A stretch of 64,000 bases of DNA from Sipunculus nudus (GCA_026874595.1 CM049306.1:109081142-109145141); one strand, 5' to 3'; positions 1-13,075 are shown, counted from the stretch's first letter. A program made the numbers and translations. The notes: a model not told the origin generated them from the letters alone.

Positions 1-1083
1 TTGTTGATGAGATCACACACACTGGCCAGGAATCAATAATTGACCAATCAGAACCGGTGAATTCCTACAATCAACCAATCAGTTCTGAAGAAGCCTCACA
101 GTGAATGCTTGTCCCATGCAAGGCTTGACAAATTAGGTCCAAGTCAGGAAAAATATTGATGTCAAAGCCTCTAGGCAGTTACTTAAACCAGAAAATAAAA
201 CACTGACACCCTCCCCACTGAGCTACAAAGGGTTAAGATGCTACCACTGGTCGTCATATTTTCAATTTCTTTCCACTTTCTTGAGGCAGCAAAATTTTTT
301 AAAGATAGTCAATTCATTTGTCTGTATTATTAAGGTCTACTTTTACTTCAATATTTTACTGACACAAGAGATTTCAGCGGCACTTACAGAACTGCTGGTT
401 TTGATATTTTAGTTGGCTCAAATTTTCAGTTTCTACATGTTGAACACATCATCACACATGATGCTGTAATTTCAACCAAAGCCTTTGATATGATCACAAC
501 AATCAAAGGAAATTACCAAAGAACAAGACAATACATTTTTTCTGAATTCTCAAAGATTACCTGTCTACCGACACAGAAAACAGCCACCATCAACACAAAA
601 AAATCTGACTTCACTGGTCCCAACTGAACAAAATAAGGAATTACCATTTCAAGGCCAGGGTACTGGTACATTTGTGAATTTGATCTGTGTAACTGATTAA
701 ACAGGGTTGGTACAACTGATTGATATATCAATCAACTTTTGATATCTGATATGACTAGGTGGTTCTGCTGAGAAGAAATACTCTAACATATGTGCCATCT
801 TCATAACAAATTAAATAAAGTACCTCTTACAGTATGATGTTCAATTTCTTTTAATCTGTGTTTCACAGAAAAGCTTTCACATTTCATAAATGCAAACTAG
901 ATATTTCTTGGCACTGCAGGTGCTGTAGTATCCCCAGACAGTTAAATCCCCCCCCCCCCCCCTTTAAGAATAGGTCCCTCATCTTCAGCAGCATAAACTG
1001 ACACTTAGCAAGCGACTATGGTTTCTTCCATCTACCAACTTGACAAACAATATTTTTCACCAAATATGGAGGTAAATAGAGCA
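1..1083. other. No gene recognised
   Basis: AT-rich unique-looking sequence with a poly-C run at about 948-962. Splice-like signals on the minus strand near 640-720 enclose a short open stretch, but no family match and no kinase motif. If the PCTAIRE gene continues left, this is intron. Confidence 0.4.
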
Positions 1084-2230
1084 TTAATTTATTTTACAGA
1101 AACAGGAAGGTAGTTGGTACCACCTGTCTAGCTGGTTTACGAGAAAAATTCCAAGATGGATGGACATGCCAAATTTCAGACCAATATCTTGAACCAATCC
1201 AGAGATATGAGCAATTTTCACCCAAAGCACATGTTCAGATGGACAAAATGCCAAAACAATTGCAGATGGCATCACCAGTCTTGAGTACAAGATGGAGGAG
1301 TCCAAGATCTATGGATATGCACAATTTAAGGCCAATAGGGCAAATCACTCATCAGAAAAAGGCATTAATTTATGTTACAGAAACAGGAAGGTAGGTGGGC
1401 CACCTGTCTGGTTTACGAGAAAACTTTCCAAGATGGATGGACATGCCAAATTTCAGACCAATTCCTTGAACAACTCCAGAGATATGAGCAATTTCCACCG
1501 AAAGCAAACGTACGGATGGACACCATGCAATAACGATTGCAGATAGCACCACCAGACTTTAATACAAAATGGGAGTATCCAAGATCAATGGACATGCACA
1601 ATTTCAGCCCAAACTGTCCATTAGTTTTAGACTTATAATGCTCACAGTACTGTCAAGTGGCAATGATGGGTAATAAAACGCCCAAAAACAAAAAAAAGAC
1701 AAAAGGTAGCACCCCCTGTCTTCCACAAAAGACAAAGCTATCCAAGATCTTTGGTCAATTTGAGTTTTGGACCAATCCATGCATCCCTTATTGAGATATT
1801 TATGATTTTGTGTGATTTTCACCATATATGGCAATATTCAAGGTCAAGGCCACTCTCATAGGAAAGGTCATGACCCTAATTTAAATATACATCATCCCAT
1901 AACTCATGTCTATGTATATGCATAATACGAAAGAATCTGTCCATTAGTTTTTGACTTGCTCACAGTACTATTAAGTGGCAATGATGGGGGTATTAAACAG
2001 CATGAAAACAAGAAAAGGATAATAAGTGGCGCCAGCAGTTTCTGGTAAATGACAACACTATCCAAGTTCTTCGGTCAAGTTGATTTTTGGAACAATCCAT
2101 GCAAGATTTCTTGAGACATTTAAGAATTTGTGTGATTTTGCCCCAAAATGGAACTATTCAAGGTCAAGGCACTCTCCTAGTATAGGTCATGACCCCATTT
2201 TAAATAGGCGTCGTCCTCTCTTCAATATCT
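1084..2230 (+). repeat. Degenerate tandem repeats (about 281 bp and about 320 bp)
   Basis: ACAGAAACAGGAAGGTAG appears near 1097 and 1378 (281 bp apart), with matching CCACCTGTCT and GAGATATGAGCAATTT parts. From about 1614, TGTCCATTAGTTTT and CAAGGTCAAGG blocks recur at about 323 bp. The motifs are those of the H1 monomer family but lack clear ends. Confidence 0.7.
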
Positions 2231-4442
2231 ATGCACCTGTCAAGTTTGTTAAAGATCTGTAAAATATTTTTTTAGTTATCGCTTCCAAACAAAATCTCTG
2301 CTTAAACCATAGTATCCCGACTTTGTCTGGGGATACAATAATATCAAATTGGAAGAAATCTAACACTTCAAAACTACTAAAAGAGGGAATTAAACCAGTA
2401 TATGTGAAACCAAGGAGGTTAAAGACTGGAGTAGCAACTGTCAGAAGCCCCGCCAGACCTCGAGTGTCAGTCATGCGCTAATTGCAATTAAGACATGATA
2501 AGCCCATTAACTCTATTGTACGCCAATTGTGCAGCAATGTCAGGTGCAGTGGCCTTTGATAAAGCAAGCCTGATAGATGTTACTTTCGTGGTCTGCTATA
2601 GCTTGCTGAAGCAGGGAGCGATATATCAAGTAACTGAGCAGTTAACCGCTGGAATAACATTGACCGGAATTATGAATGCGCAAATAGTTTGTTTTGTCAA
2701 GAATTATGCACAACAAATACATCTAGAGAGGCCTCGTGTTGAGGAATCACTGGATCGATTTTGGGATAGATGCGGTCACTCTGCATCAACTTCTGCCATG
2801 ATTCATGACGGACGACTGGTAAAAGTAAACCTTACTTTCCCTGAATAGTAAGGTTTTATGAAAGGTTACTTAAGTTCACACACTTCTGACATATATTATT
2901 AATTAGCCATGTATTATAGTATTCCGTCGATAACTAAATATTTTGACGCTAATGAGTATGACCGGATGGCTTTCATTTTGATGGATAACGGTGAGCCATT
3001 AGCCCACTCTGTCACTGACGGCGTTGTTCTCGTATTATCCCCCATGTTTACGGCAGCCCAACTATAACTTAGGCGTCATTAGTTCACGCTTGGGGTCTCT
3101 GGGAACTAACGAGCTGTTCCGAAGTTATGGCGAAGGGGGGTCTCTCGTGCTGTATCAATTAGTGCCGGGCTTATTAGCGGCATCTCTGTGTACCTTTGAG
3201 CAGCGAGTTTTATGACCCCTGTCAGCTACATTCGAAGCGGCCAGACTCTCACTTTATACTCCGATCCAGTCAGTAACCTCCTTGGTGAAACTTTTTCATA
3301 AGGTTTAGGGTCACTCTCCTTTATAAAATTGGACTATTTTCTATTGTACATTTATGATCTGAATAAAGGTTTTGGCCAAATCCAAGTGAATGAGCAAGAT
3401 AAACACGTAGCTAGTTCAGATATACAGGTTCACCAAAGCTGACAAAGTTAACCTCACTCTATATGAAACATACGCTCCCGAGGCAGCGGAAATCTTGCAC
3501 TTCTAAAGAAGCAACTGATTTTCATGCTGCCAGCTTTGACCGTTTATCATATATTTAGACACCAGATGGCGGTTCGTTGTCCACTGAAATAAACGTGTGT
3601 ATGATGTGACTAGCAGCCAACCAGATGCCGATAAACAAACACTCGACAGGCATCCTGGCTCCACCCATTGCTGCGCTTCAAGCGCCGCTTGATGAGTTTC
3701 CGGTCGAATTTAAATTGCTCCCTCTGCATTCTCGCTTCATCGACCAATTTGATTATGACATTATGACTGTGTTAACGTAGCCATGTATCTGTTGTCTGCA
3801 GAACTGAAACAAGCCAGCGAGGTGTGCACGCAGCCTTTGTTGTTACGTTTTGTTTGAATTACAGCTCACCGGCTGAGCATCCTATGTGCCCTAGGCCCTA
3901 AGCAAACCACGTCAGGGGCAATTCTCTTTGAGCCTATGGCCTGTTCAGATGGTTACGCGGGGCGATGAGCTGTCACTCAAAAGGAAACAAACATGATTGG
4001 AGCCATGTATTCCTCGCTTGGCTTTGTTTCCAGTAAAGGTCTCATCTGATTGGACAAAAATACAGTGCTCCCCTCTGGTGTAGCAATTCAGGATAAGAGG
4101 TCATAACAAACAGCGCCTTTTGATATAGGTAGTAGCCCTATAGGTAAAGCGCTGTGTAAAGAGCGTATATGAAACATGAAACTGATTAAACCAAACAAAA
4201 TGAGGTAATTCCTCTTTCTTCACTTACACCACATGGCACTGACCATTGAAGATACAGTTATACATTATATCAATAAAAGCACCTGTATCATTTACTGAAT
4301 ATATTTGATTTCATTCAATAGGAAACAATATCTAACATTTTATAATACTTTCTTAGCTTATCATAGGACATAAAATGTAAAATGTAAGGTGAATAATAAT
4401 TTGTAAGAAAGAGAGTTCAAACAATTTTGAACCTTTAAAGTT
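2231..4442. other. Low-copy, higher-GC stretch without recognised gene
   Basis: This region lacks the repeats around it and is richer in CpG (for example 3600-4000). Open frames at 2495-2848 and 3024-3215 on the plus strand show no motif I know. It could hold an intronic enhancer or exon fragments of an unknown gene. Confidence 0.35.
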
Positions 4443-6805
4443 TTTTACAAACAAGGGACCTATGGGTCACGGCGCTCAGCTGTTATTTATGATAAAAAAA
4501 TATGATTTAGAAATGAGGCACATGCAGGTTTAGTGTGGTAATAAAAATAAGCTTATGAGTTGTTATTGTTTAGCTTATGTATGATTTTGATAATACCTTT
4601 GGAGACAGGGAAGAGGATTGATTTCATTTATATAATTAACAAATGGAGTACTATTGTCACACAGATTTTGGCTTGGCCATATAACTTATAAGCAGAACAT
4701 ATAATATAAGAGTTTAACTATTTATTAAAAAAATTACAAATATTGTCCCAAATATAATTTTTATTAAAAATAATAAGAGAATCGTATGATTTTTTAAAAT
4801 GAAATATAACTGAAAAGATTATTAAAATAATATTAAAGAATATATTCATGAATGCATTCATGAATACATTTTGAAAGTATTTGCACTGGTATTCATATAC
4901 TTTCATTTTTACCTGAATTCCCATTCTTTATGCAAGAAATTTTATAATGGAGTACATATTCATATTCGTATTTAATTTTCAGTTGCAAAGTATTTGCACC
5001 ATGTCTGGTATTTATATAGTTTTCACCAAACAATGATGTTGAGAATCCAGAATATACAAAACTCACACATTTAAATAATGATCATAAGTACCTGGTTTTA
5101 TGGCTTTTATTTATATTTTAAAAAAAATAAATGTAATATATTCGTTTTGGACTAATTTCACATTAATGTACACATAGGACACAGTAGGAATCTAGATTAA
5201 TATTATCAACTGCATCTTTGTCTATCATTAATTTCCTTCATATGATCCCTAATGATTAATAATGAATAATATGATTTACTTTTTTATCATTAAAATTGAA
5301 CTGAAAAATACTGCATGGTGTTATTTGGAATATGTGACATTCTATCAATCGATACAAGATTCTTATATCATCAGTAACTGCAAGTTAATTTCCTGTTATT
5401 ATAAACTAACAAATTCCTTTTCTATTTTTCTTTAATTTGTTATTAAAATCAATAAAAATTTATTAATTTATTGTTTATTGTTATGTTGTTGGTTAAAACT
5501 ACTAGATGAGTTGGGTTGGACACCTGGATCAACTGTGGCTGGCCATAAGCTGCCTGGCTGCCCAAGTGAATGCCTTGTGTCAAGCATGCATAATTTGCTG
5601 AAAGTTCAACAAGGTCAACATACAGGTGACTCAAGAGGGGCATGAGAGAGCCAAGGTCTGACATGGTCTCATAAAAACATAAATAAAAGCTACAATTTTT
5701 GGCCAATTTCTTTCAGCTTTCTAAACTAAAAAGCTGAAATCCTTATGCGTGCATAATATGAAAACTGTATCAACAGTGCTCACAGGAAACAAACATGCCA
5801 TGGTCAAAGTTGGGCAAAATATAAGGTACTAATTTTATATTTATACTAATAACTTATAAAATTTGAAAAATTCAGAAATAATTTTGGGTATTCAATTAAT
5901 TCTTGATTAAATAATGTTTCATCCCTAACAAAAAATCTCTAGCTTCAGCAATCCCCTTGTAAAGGGAGTAAATATATTTCTTGATTTTTTACAAAATGCA
6001 TTATGTTTGGGCCCATAACTTAAAACAATTACGCAATACTGACATCATTTCTGGCATGTGCTTAGAGAATGTATAAAAAAATATATATATTAAATATGAT
6101 TAAAGTCAGACCAGTGGTTTTGATATTAGGCAGTCTTGAAGTGTAACAATGGGTTTTTAATGGAAAAATGAAGTTTTTCATTAATATCTCGATGTAAGGG
6201 ATTTTGGAGACATCTAATTGTATGCCAAATTTAGGAACTGAGAGCTGAAGATGGGGAGCTGAGCTCTTGCAAACTGCATAACACAAGTTGATGTAAACAA
6301 TATGTTACATGGTGCTTGAAAACTTGAATAAAATCTACAGTTTTTGATCAACTGGTTTCAAATTTTTGGTGTTAACAGACAAAATGCTAACATAAACATG
6401 CTGTGAAAATTAAATCCACAGTACTTACAGGAAAAAAACGTGCCATGGTCAAATTTGGGCAAAATTTAAGGTACCAATTTTTTATTTTTGTTAATATTTC
6501 AAAAAATTTAAAAGATTTTGATCTAATTTTGGGTATACAATTTAATTTTGATTAATTAAAGTTATATTACTGGAAAAAAAGTCCATAGCTTTCACATGTT
6601 TTGTGTTAAGTGATCAAATATCTTTCCTGATTTTTTACAAAATGCATTATGTTTGGGCCCATAACTTTTTTAAATTATATAATAAAGACATAATTTCTGG
6701 ATTGTACATAGGAACTATATAGGGGAATATTCATGGTAAATATGAGGAAAAACAGATGAGTAGTTTTGATATTAGGCAGTCCTGAAGAGTGAAAATAGGT
6801 TTTTA
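4443..6805 (+). mobile_element. 2.36-kb repeat module (family H3), tandem copy A
   Basis: It starts ACAAGGGACCTATGGGTCAC, followed by GGCGCTCAGCTG. It continues through AT-rich DNA and several internal blocks with TGCCAAATTT and ATATCTCGA motifs. It stops at GAAAATAGGTTTTTAA, where copy B begins, and so lacks the terminal hairpin. Short open frames inside recur in other copies only because the DNA is repeated. Confidence 0.75.
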
Positions 6806-9419
6806 ACAAGGGACCTATGGGTCACGATGCTCAGCTGTTATATATGATAAAAAAATATTATTTAGAAATGAGGCACATGCTGGTTTTGTGTGGTAATAAA
6901 TATAAGCTGTATTATGAGTTTTTGTTGTTTAGCTTATGTATGATTTTGATAGTACCTTTGGAGACAGGGAAGAGGATTGATTTCATTTATTTTATTAACA
7001 AATGGAGTACTACTGTCACACAGATTTTGACTTAGCCATATAACTTATAAGCAGAACATATAATATAAGAGTTTAACTATTTATTAAAAAAATTACAAAT
7101 ATTGTCCCAAATATAATTTTTATTAAAAATAATAAGAGAATCATATGATTTTTTAAAATGAAATATAACTGATATGATTATTAAAATAATATTAAAGAAT
7201 ATATTCATGAATGCATTCATGAATACATTTTGAAAGTATTTGCACGAGTATTCATATACTTTCATTTTTACCTGAATTCCCATTCTTTATGCAAGAAATT
7301 TTATAATGGAGTACATAATCATATTCGTATTTAAATACAATTACAAAGTATTCGCACCATGTCTGGTATTTATTCAGTTTTCACCAAACAATGATGTTGA
7401 GAATCCAGAATATACAAAATTCACACATTTAAATAATGATCATAAGTACCTGGTTTTATGGCTTTTATTTATATTAAAAAATAACTGTAAAAAATTCATT
7501 TTGGACTAATTTCACATCAATGTACACACTAGACACAGTAGGAATCTAGATTAATATTATCAACTGCATCTTTGTCTATCATTAATTTCCTTCATATAAT
7601 CCTTAATGATTAGTAATGAATAATATGATTTACTTCTTTATTATTAAAAATGAACTGAAAAATGCCATAGGTGACTGCATGGTGTTATTTGGAATATGTG
7701 ACATTCTACCCATCGATACAAGATTCTTATATCATCAGTAACTGCAAGTTAATTTCCTGTCATTATAAACTAACAAATTCCTTTTCTATTTTTCTTTAAT
7801 TTGTTATTAAAAACCAATAAAAATTTATTAATTTATTGTTTATTGTTATGTTGTTGGTTAAAACTACTAGATGAGTTGGGTTGAACACCTGGATCAACTG
7901 TGGCTGGCCATCAGCTGCCTGGATTCTCCCCTCAAGCGTGCATAATTTGATGAAAGGTCAACAAGGTCAACATACAGGTGACTCAAGAGGGGCTGGAGAG
8001 AGCCAAAGTCTGACAGGGTCTCATAAAAAACATAAATAAAAGCTACAATATTTGGCAAATTTCTTTCAGCTTTCTAAACTAAAAAGCTGAAATCCTTATG
8101 TGTGCATGATATGAAAATTATATCAACAGTGCTCACGGGAAACAAACGTGCCATGGTCACAGTTGGGCAAAATTTAAGGTACTAATTTTATATTTATACT
8201 AATAACTTATAAAATTTCAAAAATTCAGAACTAATTTTGGGTATTCAATTGAATCTTGATTAAATAATGTTACATCCCTGACAAAAAAGATCTCTAGCTT
8301 CAGCAATGCCCTTGTTAAGGGAGTAAATATATTTCTTGATTTTTTACAAAGTGCATTATGTTTGGGCCCATAACTTAAAAAAAAAATAAAATACTGACAT
8401 CATTTCTGGCATGTGCATAGTGAATGTATAGAAAAATATGTATATTATATATGATCAAAGTCAGATCAGTGGTTTTGATATTAGGCAGTCTTAAAGTGTA
8501 ACATTGGGTTTTTAATGGAAAAATTAAGTTTTTCATTGATATCTCGAAGGAATTAAGTCCTAGTGACCAAATTCTTTGCATGGTAGGGGATTTTGGAGAA
8601 ATCTAACTGTATGCCAAATTTAAGGAACTTAGAGCTGAAGCTCGGGAGCTGAGCTCTAGCAAACTGCATAACACTAGCAATATGTGACATGGTGCTTGAA
8701 AACTTGAATAAAATCTACAGTTTTTGATCAACTGGTTTCCAATTTTTGGTGTTAACAGTTGAAATGCTAACAAAAACATGCTGTGAAAATTAAATCCACA
8801 GCAGTTACAGCAAAAAAACGTGCTATGGTCAAAGTTGGGCAAAATTTAAGGTACCAATTTTTTATTTTTGCTAATATTTTTAAAAATTTAAAAGATTTTG
8901 ATCTAATTTTGGGTATACAATTTAATTTTGATTAATAAAAGTAATATTACTGGAAAAAAAGTGCTTAGCTTTAACAAGTTTTGTGTTAAGTGATAAAATT
9001 TCTTTCCTGATAATTTAAAAAATGCATTATGTTTAGGCCCATAACTTTTTTAAATTAAATAATACAGACCTAATTTCTGGCATGTACATAGGAATTATAT
9101 AGAGGATTATTTATAGGAAATATGAGGAAAAACAGATGAGTGGTTTTGATATTAGGCAGTCCTAAAGTGTGAAAATAGGTTTTTAATAAAAAATTGAGGT
9201 TTTTCCTTAATTTCTCAAAGGAATGAAGTCGCAAAGACCCAGTTTTTGGCTTGGTAGGAGATCTTGGGGACATCTAACATTATGCTGAATTTTGGATTCC
9301 TAGGTCTTACGGTTTCAAAACGTGCCACATCTACGGACGGACGGACGGACGGACGGACGGACAGACGGACGGACGACGGACAATGGACCACGACTATAGC
9401 TCAGATGACTTATAGTCAG
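6806..9419 (+). mobile_element. 2.6-kb repeat module (family H3), tandem copy B with 3' hairpin
   Basis: The start matches copy A at an offset of about 2363 bp and remains alignable for most of its length. It continues past copy A's end through a (GGAC)n run at 9335-9375 to TATAGCTCAGATGACTTATA and GTCAGCTGAGCTA, a hairpin whose GCTCAG / CTGAGC arms pair. GCTCAGCTG at the left and CAGCTGAGC at the right are inverted. Confidence 0.75.
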
Positions 9420-9660
9420 CTGAGCTAATAAAAAATCAAGGTTTTTCCTTAATTTCTCAAAGGAACGAAGTCGCAAAGACCCAGTTTTTGGCTTGGTAGG
9501 AGATCTTGGGGACATCAAACATTATGCTGAATTTTGGATTCCTAGGTCTTACGGTTTCAAAACGTGCCACATCTACGGACGGACGGACGGACAGACGGAC
9601 GGACGACGGACAATGGACCACGACTATAGCTCAGATGACTTATAGTCAGCTGAGCTAAAA
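9420..9660 (+). repeat. 241-bp tandem duplicate of the H3 terminus
   Basis: The block starting AAGGTTTTTCCTTAATTTC at about 9437 repeats the one at about 9196 almost exactly, including the (GGAC)n run and the terminal GTCAGCTGAGCTA. The second copy has a shorter GGAC run. Confidence 0.85.
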
Positions 9661-9744
9661 ATTTGGTTAAATTTATTAAAATAAGGATGAACATAAGCTT
9701 TGAATTTAAACTTAAGTATCAATTATCTGATGTGGTATTATTAT

Positions 9745-10140
9745 GACCCTGATATACCCCTTTTAAGGGTAGGTTAGATTGTTAATCAATCTAGGACTGT
9801 GATATACCCCCTTTAACGGTAGATTAGATTGTGAATCATTCTACAACCATGATATATCCCCTTTAAAGGTAGGTTAGATGGTTAATCATTCTACGACCAT
9901 GATATATCCCCTTTAACTGCAGGTTAGATTGTGAATCATTCTACGACCATGATATATCCCCTTTAAAGGTAGGTTAGATTTTGAATCATTCTACGACCAT
10001 GATATATCCCCTTTAACTGTAGGTTAGATTGTGAATCATTCTACGACCATGATATATCCCCTTTAAAGGTAGGTTAGATTTTGAATCATTCTACGACCAT
10101 GATATATCCCCTTTAAGGGTAGGTTAGATTGTGAATCATT
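9745..10140 (+). repeat. 50-bp minisatellite, about 8 copies, partly alternating
   Basis: GATATATCCCCTTTAA recurs every 50 bp (9851, 9901, 9951, 10001, 10051, 10101, with diverged copies from 9751). Units alternate between AAAGGT and AACTGT variants, suggesting a 100-bp dimer. It ends 55 bp from the donor of the kinase exon, so it lies at the start of that gene's intron. Confidence 0.85.
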
Positions 10141-10194
10141 CTTTTACCAATGTGGACATAAAAAGCGTCAGATGAGTAACAGAGACTGTCCTAC

Positions 10195-10321
10195 CGTTTT
10201 CTTTAATGCCTCCATTTTCTTCAATGGTCATATGTTCTGCAAGTTCCGACAGACTCTCGTCCACTGTACGTCCACCTCGGAACGTCAGCGAGAGCCTGCG
10301 TTTGAGCCTCTTCAAGGACAT
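10195..10321 (-). CDS. CDK17: First coding exon of a PCTAIRE-class cyclin-dependent kinase (CDK16/17/18 family)
   Basis: Read on the minus strand, an ATG at 10321 opens 42 codons plus one base. The peptide begins MSLKRLKRRLSLTFRGG and continues TVDESLSELAEHMTIEENGG. The established N-terminus of CDK17 (PCTK2) has the same order KRRLSLTLRG, TIDESLSELAEQMTIEEN, so the match covers nearly the whole exon. An in-frame TGA lies upstream at 10397-10399, which makes this ATG the natural start. The donor is taken as AACG|GTAGGA, after 10195. PCTAIRE kinases are cyclin-Y/14-3-3 regulated CDKs of post-mitotic and secretory cells; the basic Ser-containing start is a known phosphorylation region. I found no kinase-domain exon at 1-10194, so the remaining exons should lie left of the window. 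CDK16 or CDK18 orthology is less likely. Confidence 0.85.
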
Positions 10322-10371
10322 AGGACCTGGCCTGAAGCCGTGCACATCAGCAACAACTGATGACCTTGATA

Positions 10372-10455
10372 GACCAGGCGTGGCCACTTCAGCCGCTCAG
10401 ATACCAACCTGATGACGGTGAGAGACCAGGCGTGGCCACTTCAGCCGCACCGATA
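10372..10455 (-). repeat. 52-bp tandem duplication in the presumed 5' UTR of the PCTAIRE kinase gene
   Basis: GACCAGGCGTGGCCACTTCA starts at 10372 and again at 10424, both followed by GCCGC and a GATAC-type end. It lies 50-130 bp upstream of the ATG on the minus strand and is GC-richer than its surroundings, as a 5' UTR or first exon would be. Confidence 0.7.
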
Positions 10456-10983
10456 CTGACCTGGAACCACAAAAGTCTATAACCATCAACTTAAACTCAA
10501 TTTGCCCCATATCACACATCTAATGTAATACATTGTAACCAGCAGTGACCTACTTGTCAATCAGCAAATTACATGAATAAATAGATAATTATGGATCCAG
10601 GGACAGATAATTTCCATAGATGTAAAGTTTCCATAGATAAAGTTGTTTACTATAAAAATAAACTGCTGACACCATACAAAAGGAAGTAAACATGCTTCTG
10701 TATACAGTTCATATTATCAACATGATGTGCATTGTTAATAGTGTATCAGCAGGGACTGATGTTCCAATACATAACACATATTACCAGAAAAGGCTCTCAG
10801 ATTCATAGTGAGTAAACAGCAATTATCTTTTTATGAGTAGTTAATACATCACATTGACATGACACACTGGAAAACTATGACAAGTAAGATGACAGTGACT
10901 AAAATTTTAACATTAAGTAATACAAACATGCGTAATGATGACGTGCCTATATACTGTATGTTCAATACAGTATATATTTTTAT

Positions 10984-12527
10984 ATGAAAAAACTAGATGT
11001 GTCGGAACGACACGAATGCCCCCGCCTTGGGCAAATTAGAAACATTTGTAAAATTTTGAAAATTTTTTTAAGTTCAGGAGGTGTTGTATGGTCAAAAGTA
11101 GGTCAACAAGGGCAAAATGCAAACTCGATCTGTAACGGGTCATTATCAAGCAACACACCAAAAATCATGCCAGTATATGCAGGCATTGTGAAAAAAAGTC
11201 CATACATGTGCATTTTCCATAAAAATTTCTGTCTTTCATGAAATTTTCTATGTTTAGGAGCCGTAAAACAATCAAAAGAAGGTCAACCGGGATGGAACGC
11301 GAACTCGATCTGTAACTGTCATTATCTGCCCACACATAAAAAATCAGGGTGGTATCTGCAGGCATTGAGGAAAAAAAGTAAGTACATATGCATTTGTTAT
11401 GAAAATTTATATTTTTCATGAAACTTTCTATGTTCAGGAGCAGTCAAATGGTCAAAAGTAGGTCAACTGAGAGAAAACAAGAACTCGATCTGTAACTGGT
11501 CATTATCTGCCTACACACCAAAAATCAGGCCCGTATCTGCAGGCACTGTGAAAAAAAGTCCATACATATGCACCTTTTTATGAAATTTTCTTTGTTAGAG
11601 CACCGTCAAACAGTCAAAAATAGGTCAACTGGGACAAAATGTGAACTTGATCTGTAACTGGTCATTATCTGCCCACACACCAAAAATCAGGCCAATATCT
11701 GCAGGTATTGTGAAGAAAAGTCTGTACAAGTGTATTTGTCATGAAAATTTATGTTTTACATGAAATTTTCTATGTTCAGGAGCCGTAAAACAGTCAAAGT
11801 AGGTCAACCAGGACGATATGCGAACTCAATCTGTAACTGGTCAATATCAGGCCACACACCAAAAATCAGGCCAATATCTGCAGGAATCAGGAAAAAAAGT
11901 CTGTACATGTGTATTTGTCATGATATTTCATATTTTTCATGAAATTTTCTATGTTCAGGAGCCGTAAAACAGTCAAAAGTAAGTCAACCAGGACGAAACA
12001 CGAACTCGATCTGTAACAGGTCTATATCTGCCCACACACCAAAAATCAGGCCAATATCTGCAGGCACTGCGAAAAAAAGTCCGTACATGTGTATTTGTCA
12101 TGAAATTTCATATTTTTCATGAAATTTTCTATGTTCAGGAGCCGTAAAACGGTCAAAAGTAGGTCAACCAGGACGAAACGCGAACTCGATCTGTAACTGG
12201 TCTATATCTGCTCACACACCAAAAATCAGGCCAATATCTGCAGGCATTGCGAAAAAAAGTCCGTACATGTGTATCTGTCATGAATATTTCTATTTTTCAT
12301 TAAATTTTCTAAGTTTAGGAGCCGTAAAACAGTCAAAAGTAGGTCAACCGGGACGAAACGCGAACTTGATCTGTAACTGGTCTATATCTGTCCACACACC
12401 AAAAATCAGGCCAATATCTGCAGGCACTGTGAAAAAAGTCCGTACAACTGTTTGATTTCGGAATGACGGAATGACGGACATGGGTAAAACTATATGCCCC
12501 GGCCACTTTGTGGCGGGGGCATAAAAA
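10984..12527 (+). mobile_element. Helentron/Pearl-like element with about 180-bp tandem core (family H2)
   Basis: The left end has a hairpin GTGTCG-GAA-CGACAC at about 11001 followed by AATGCCCCCGCC. The right end is a 31-bp hairpin at 12493-12523, TATGCCCCGGCCAC-TTT and its complement (13 of 14 pairs). ATGCCCCCGCC and GGCGGGGGCAT therefore form subterminal inverted repeats. Between them about eight units repeat; later units are spaced 180 bp (GAAATTTTCTATGTTCAGGA at 11941 and 12121). No transposase is present. Confidence 0.7.
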
Positions 12528-12985
12528 ACATTAATCATTAGTCAGCTTTCAATTGGTTCTGCTTTAAGCTGTGGTTTTATCCATTTTTTACATTCAGTAG
12601 TTTAACTAATAGTGAAAATAAATTAAGCATAAATAACAAGAAATCCCTCACAGCTAATCAATGTAACCATTTACTTTGTTATACTTAGAGTAAACCCCTG
12701 CCATATGACTAACCCCAGGTTAACCACTAGCACTCTAAAAACTGAGTGACCTGTGGGCCATAATGCTCAGTCATGTTTGAGACACCACTATGAGCAACAG
12801 CATATTTATAAATACAGGTCAATAGGAGTTCCCAACAAGATAACATCAGGACGTCTGAAACCTCTATTATCTCTCACTAAAACAAGAGATGATGCTTAAA
12901 AAGTTTAACCCCCCGACATCCACAATAATCTCCTGGTCAAGAGATCCCCCAGAATCCTGAAGTGAAAAATCTAATCATATGCCCG

Positions 12986-13075
12986 TAAAGTGAAACCTCT
13001 ATAATGTGGGCATCCTATATGGACTGGGCAAAAACTGCCCACTTTATAGAGCCGCTCACTATATGGAGGTTTTAT
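12986..13075. mobile_element. pogo/Tigger-like terminal fragment
   Basis: AGTGAAACCTCTATAATGTG, then TGCCCACTTTATAGAG and CACTATATGGAGGTTT, follow the usual layout of pogo-type ends, where AACCTCTATAA is repeated in inverted and internal copies. Only a short remnant is present. Confidence 0.45.

Noticed and set aside
513-731. Possible minus-strand exon with splice-like edges
   Set aside because: No recognisable family and no agreement with PCTAIRE kinase exons; splice-like signals this short occur by chance.
4718-7283. Recurring 68-codon minus-strand frame (also at 16692-16898 and, as a plus-strand relative, 54197-54541)
   Set aside because: It appears only because the H3 repeat module is repeated. 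It is AT-driven, Ile/Phe/Asn-rich and has no domain; frames are broken in some copies.
9315-9518. Ser-Val-Arg-Pro repeat frame
   Set aside because: It is a translation of the (GGAC)n tetranucleotide run in the H3 terminus.
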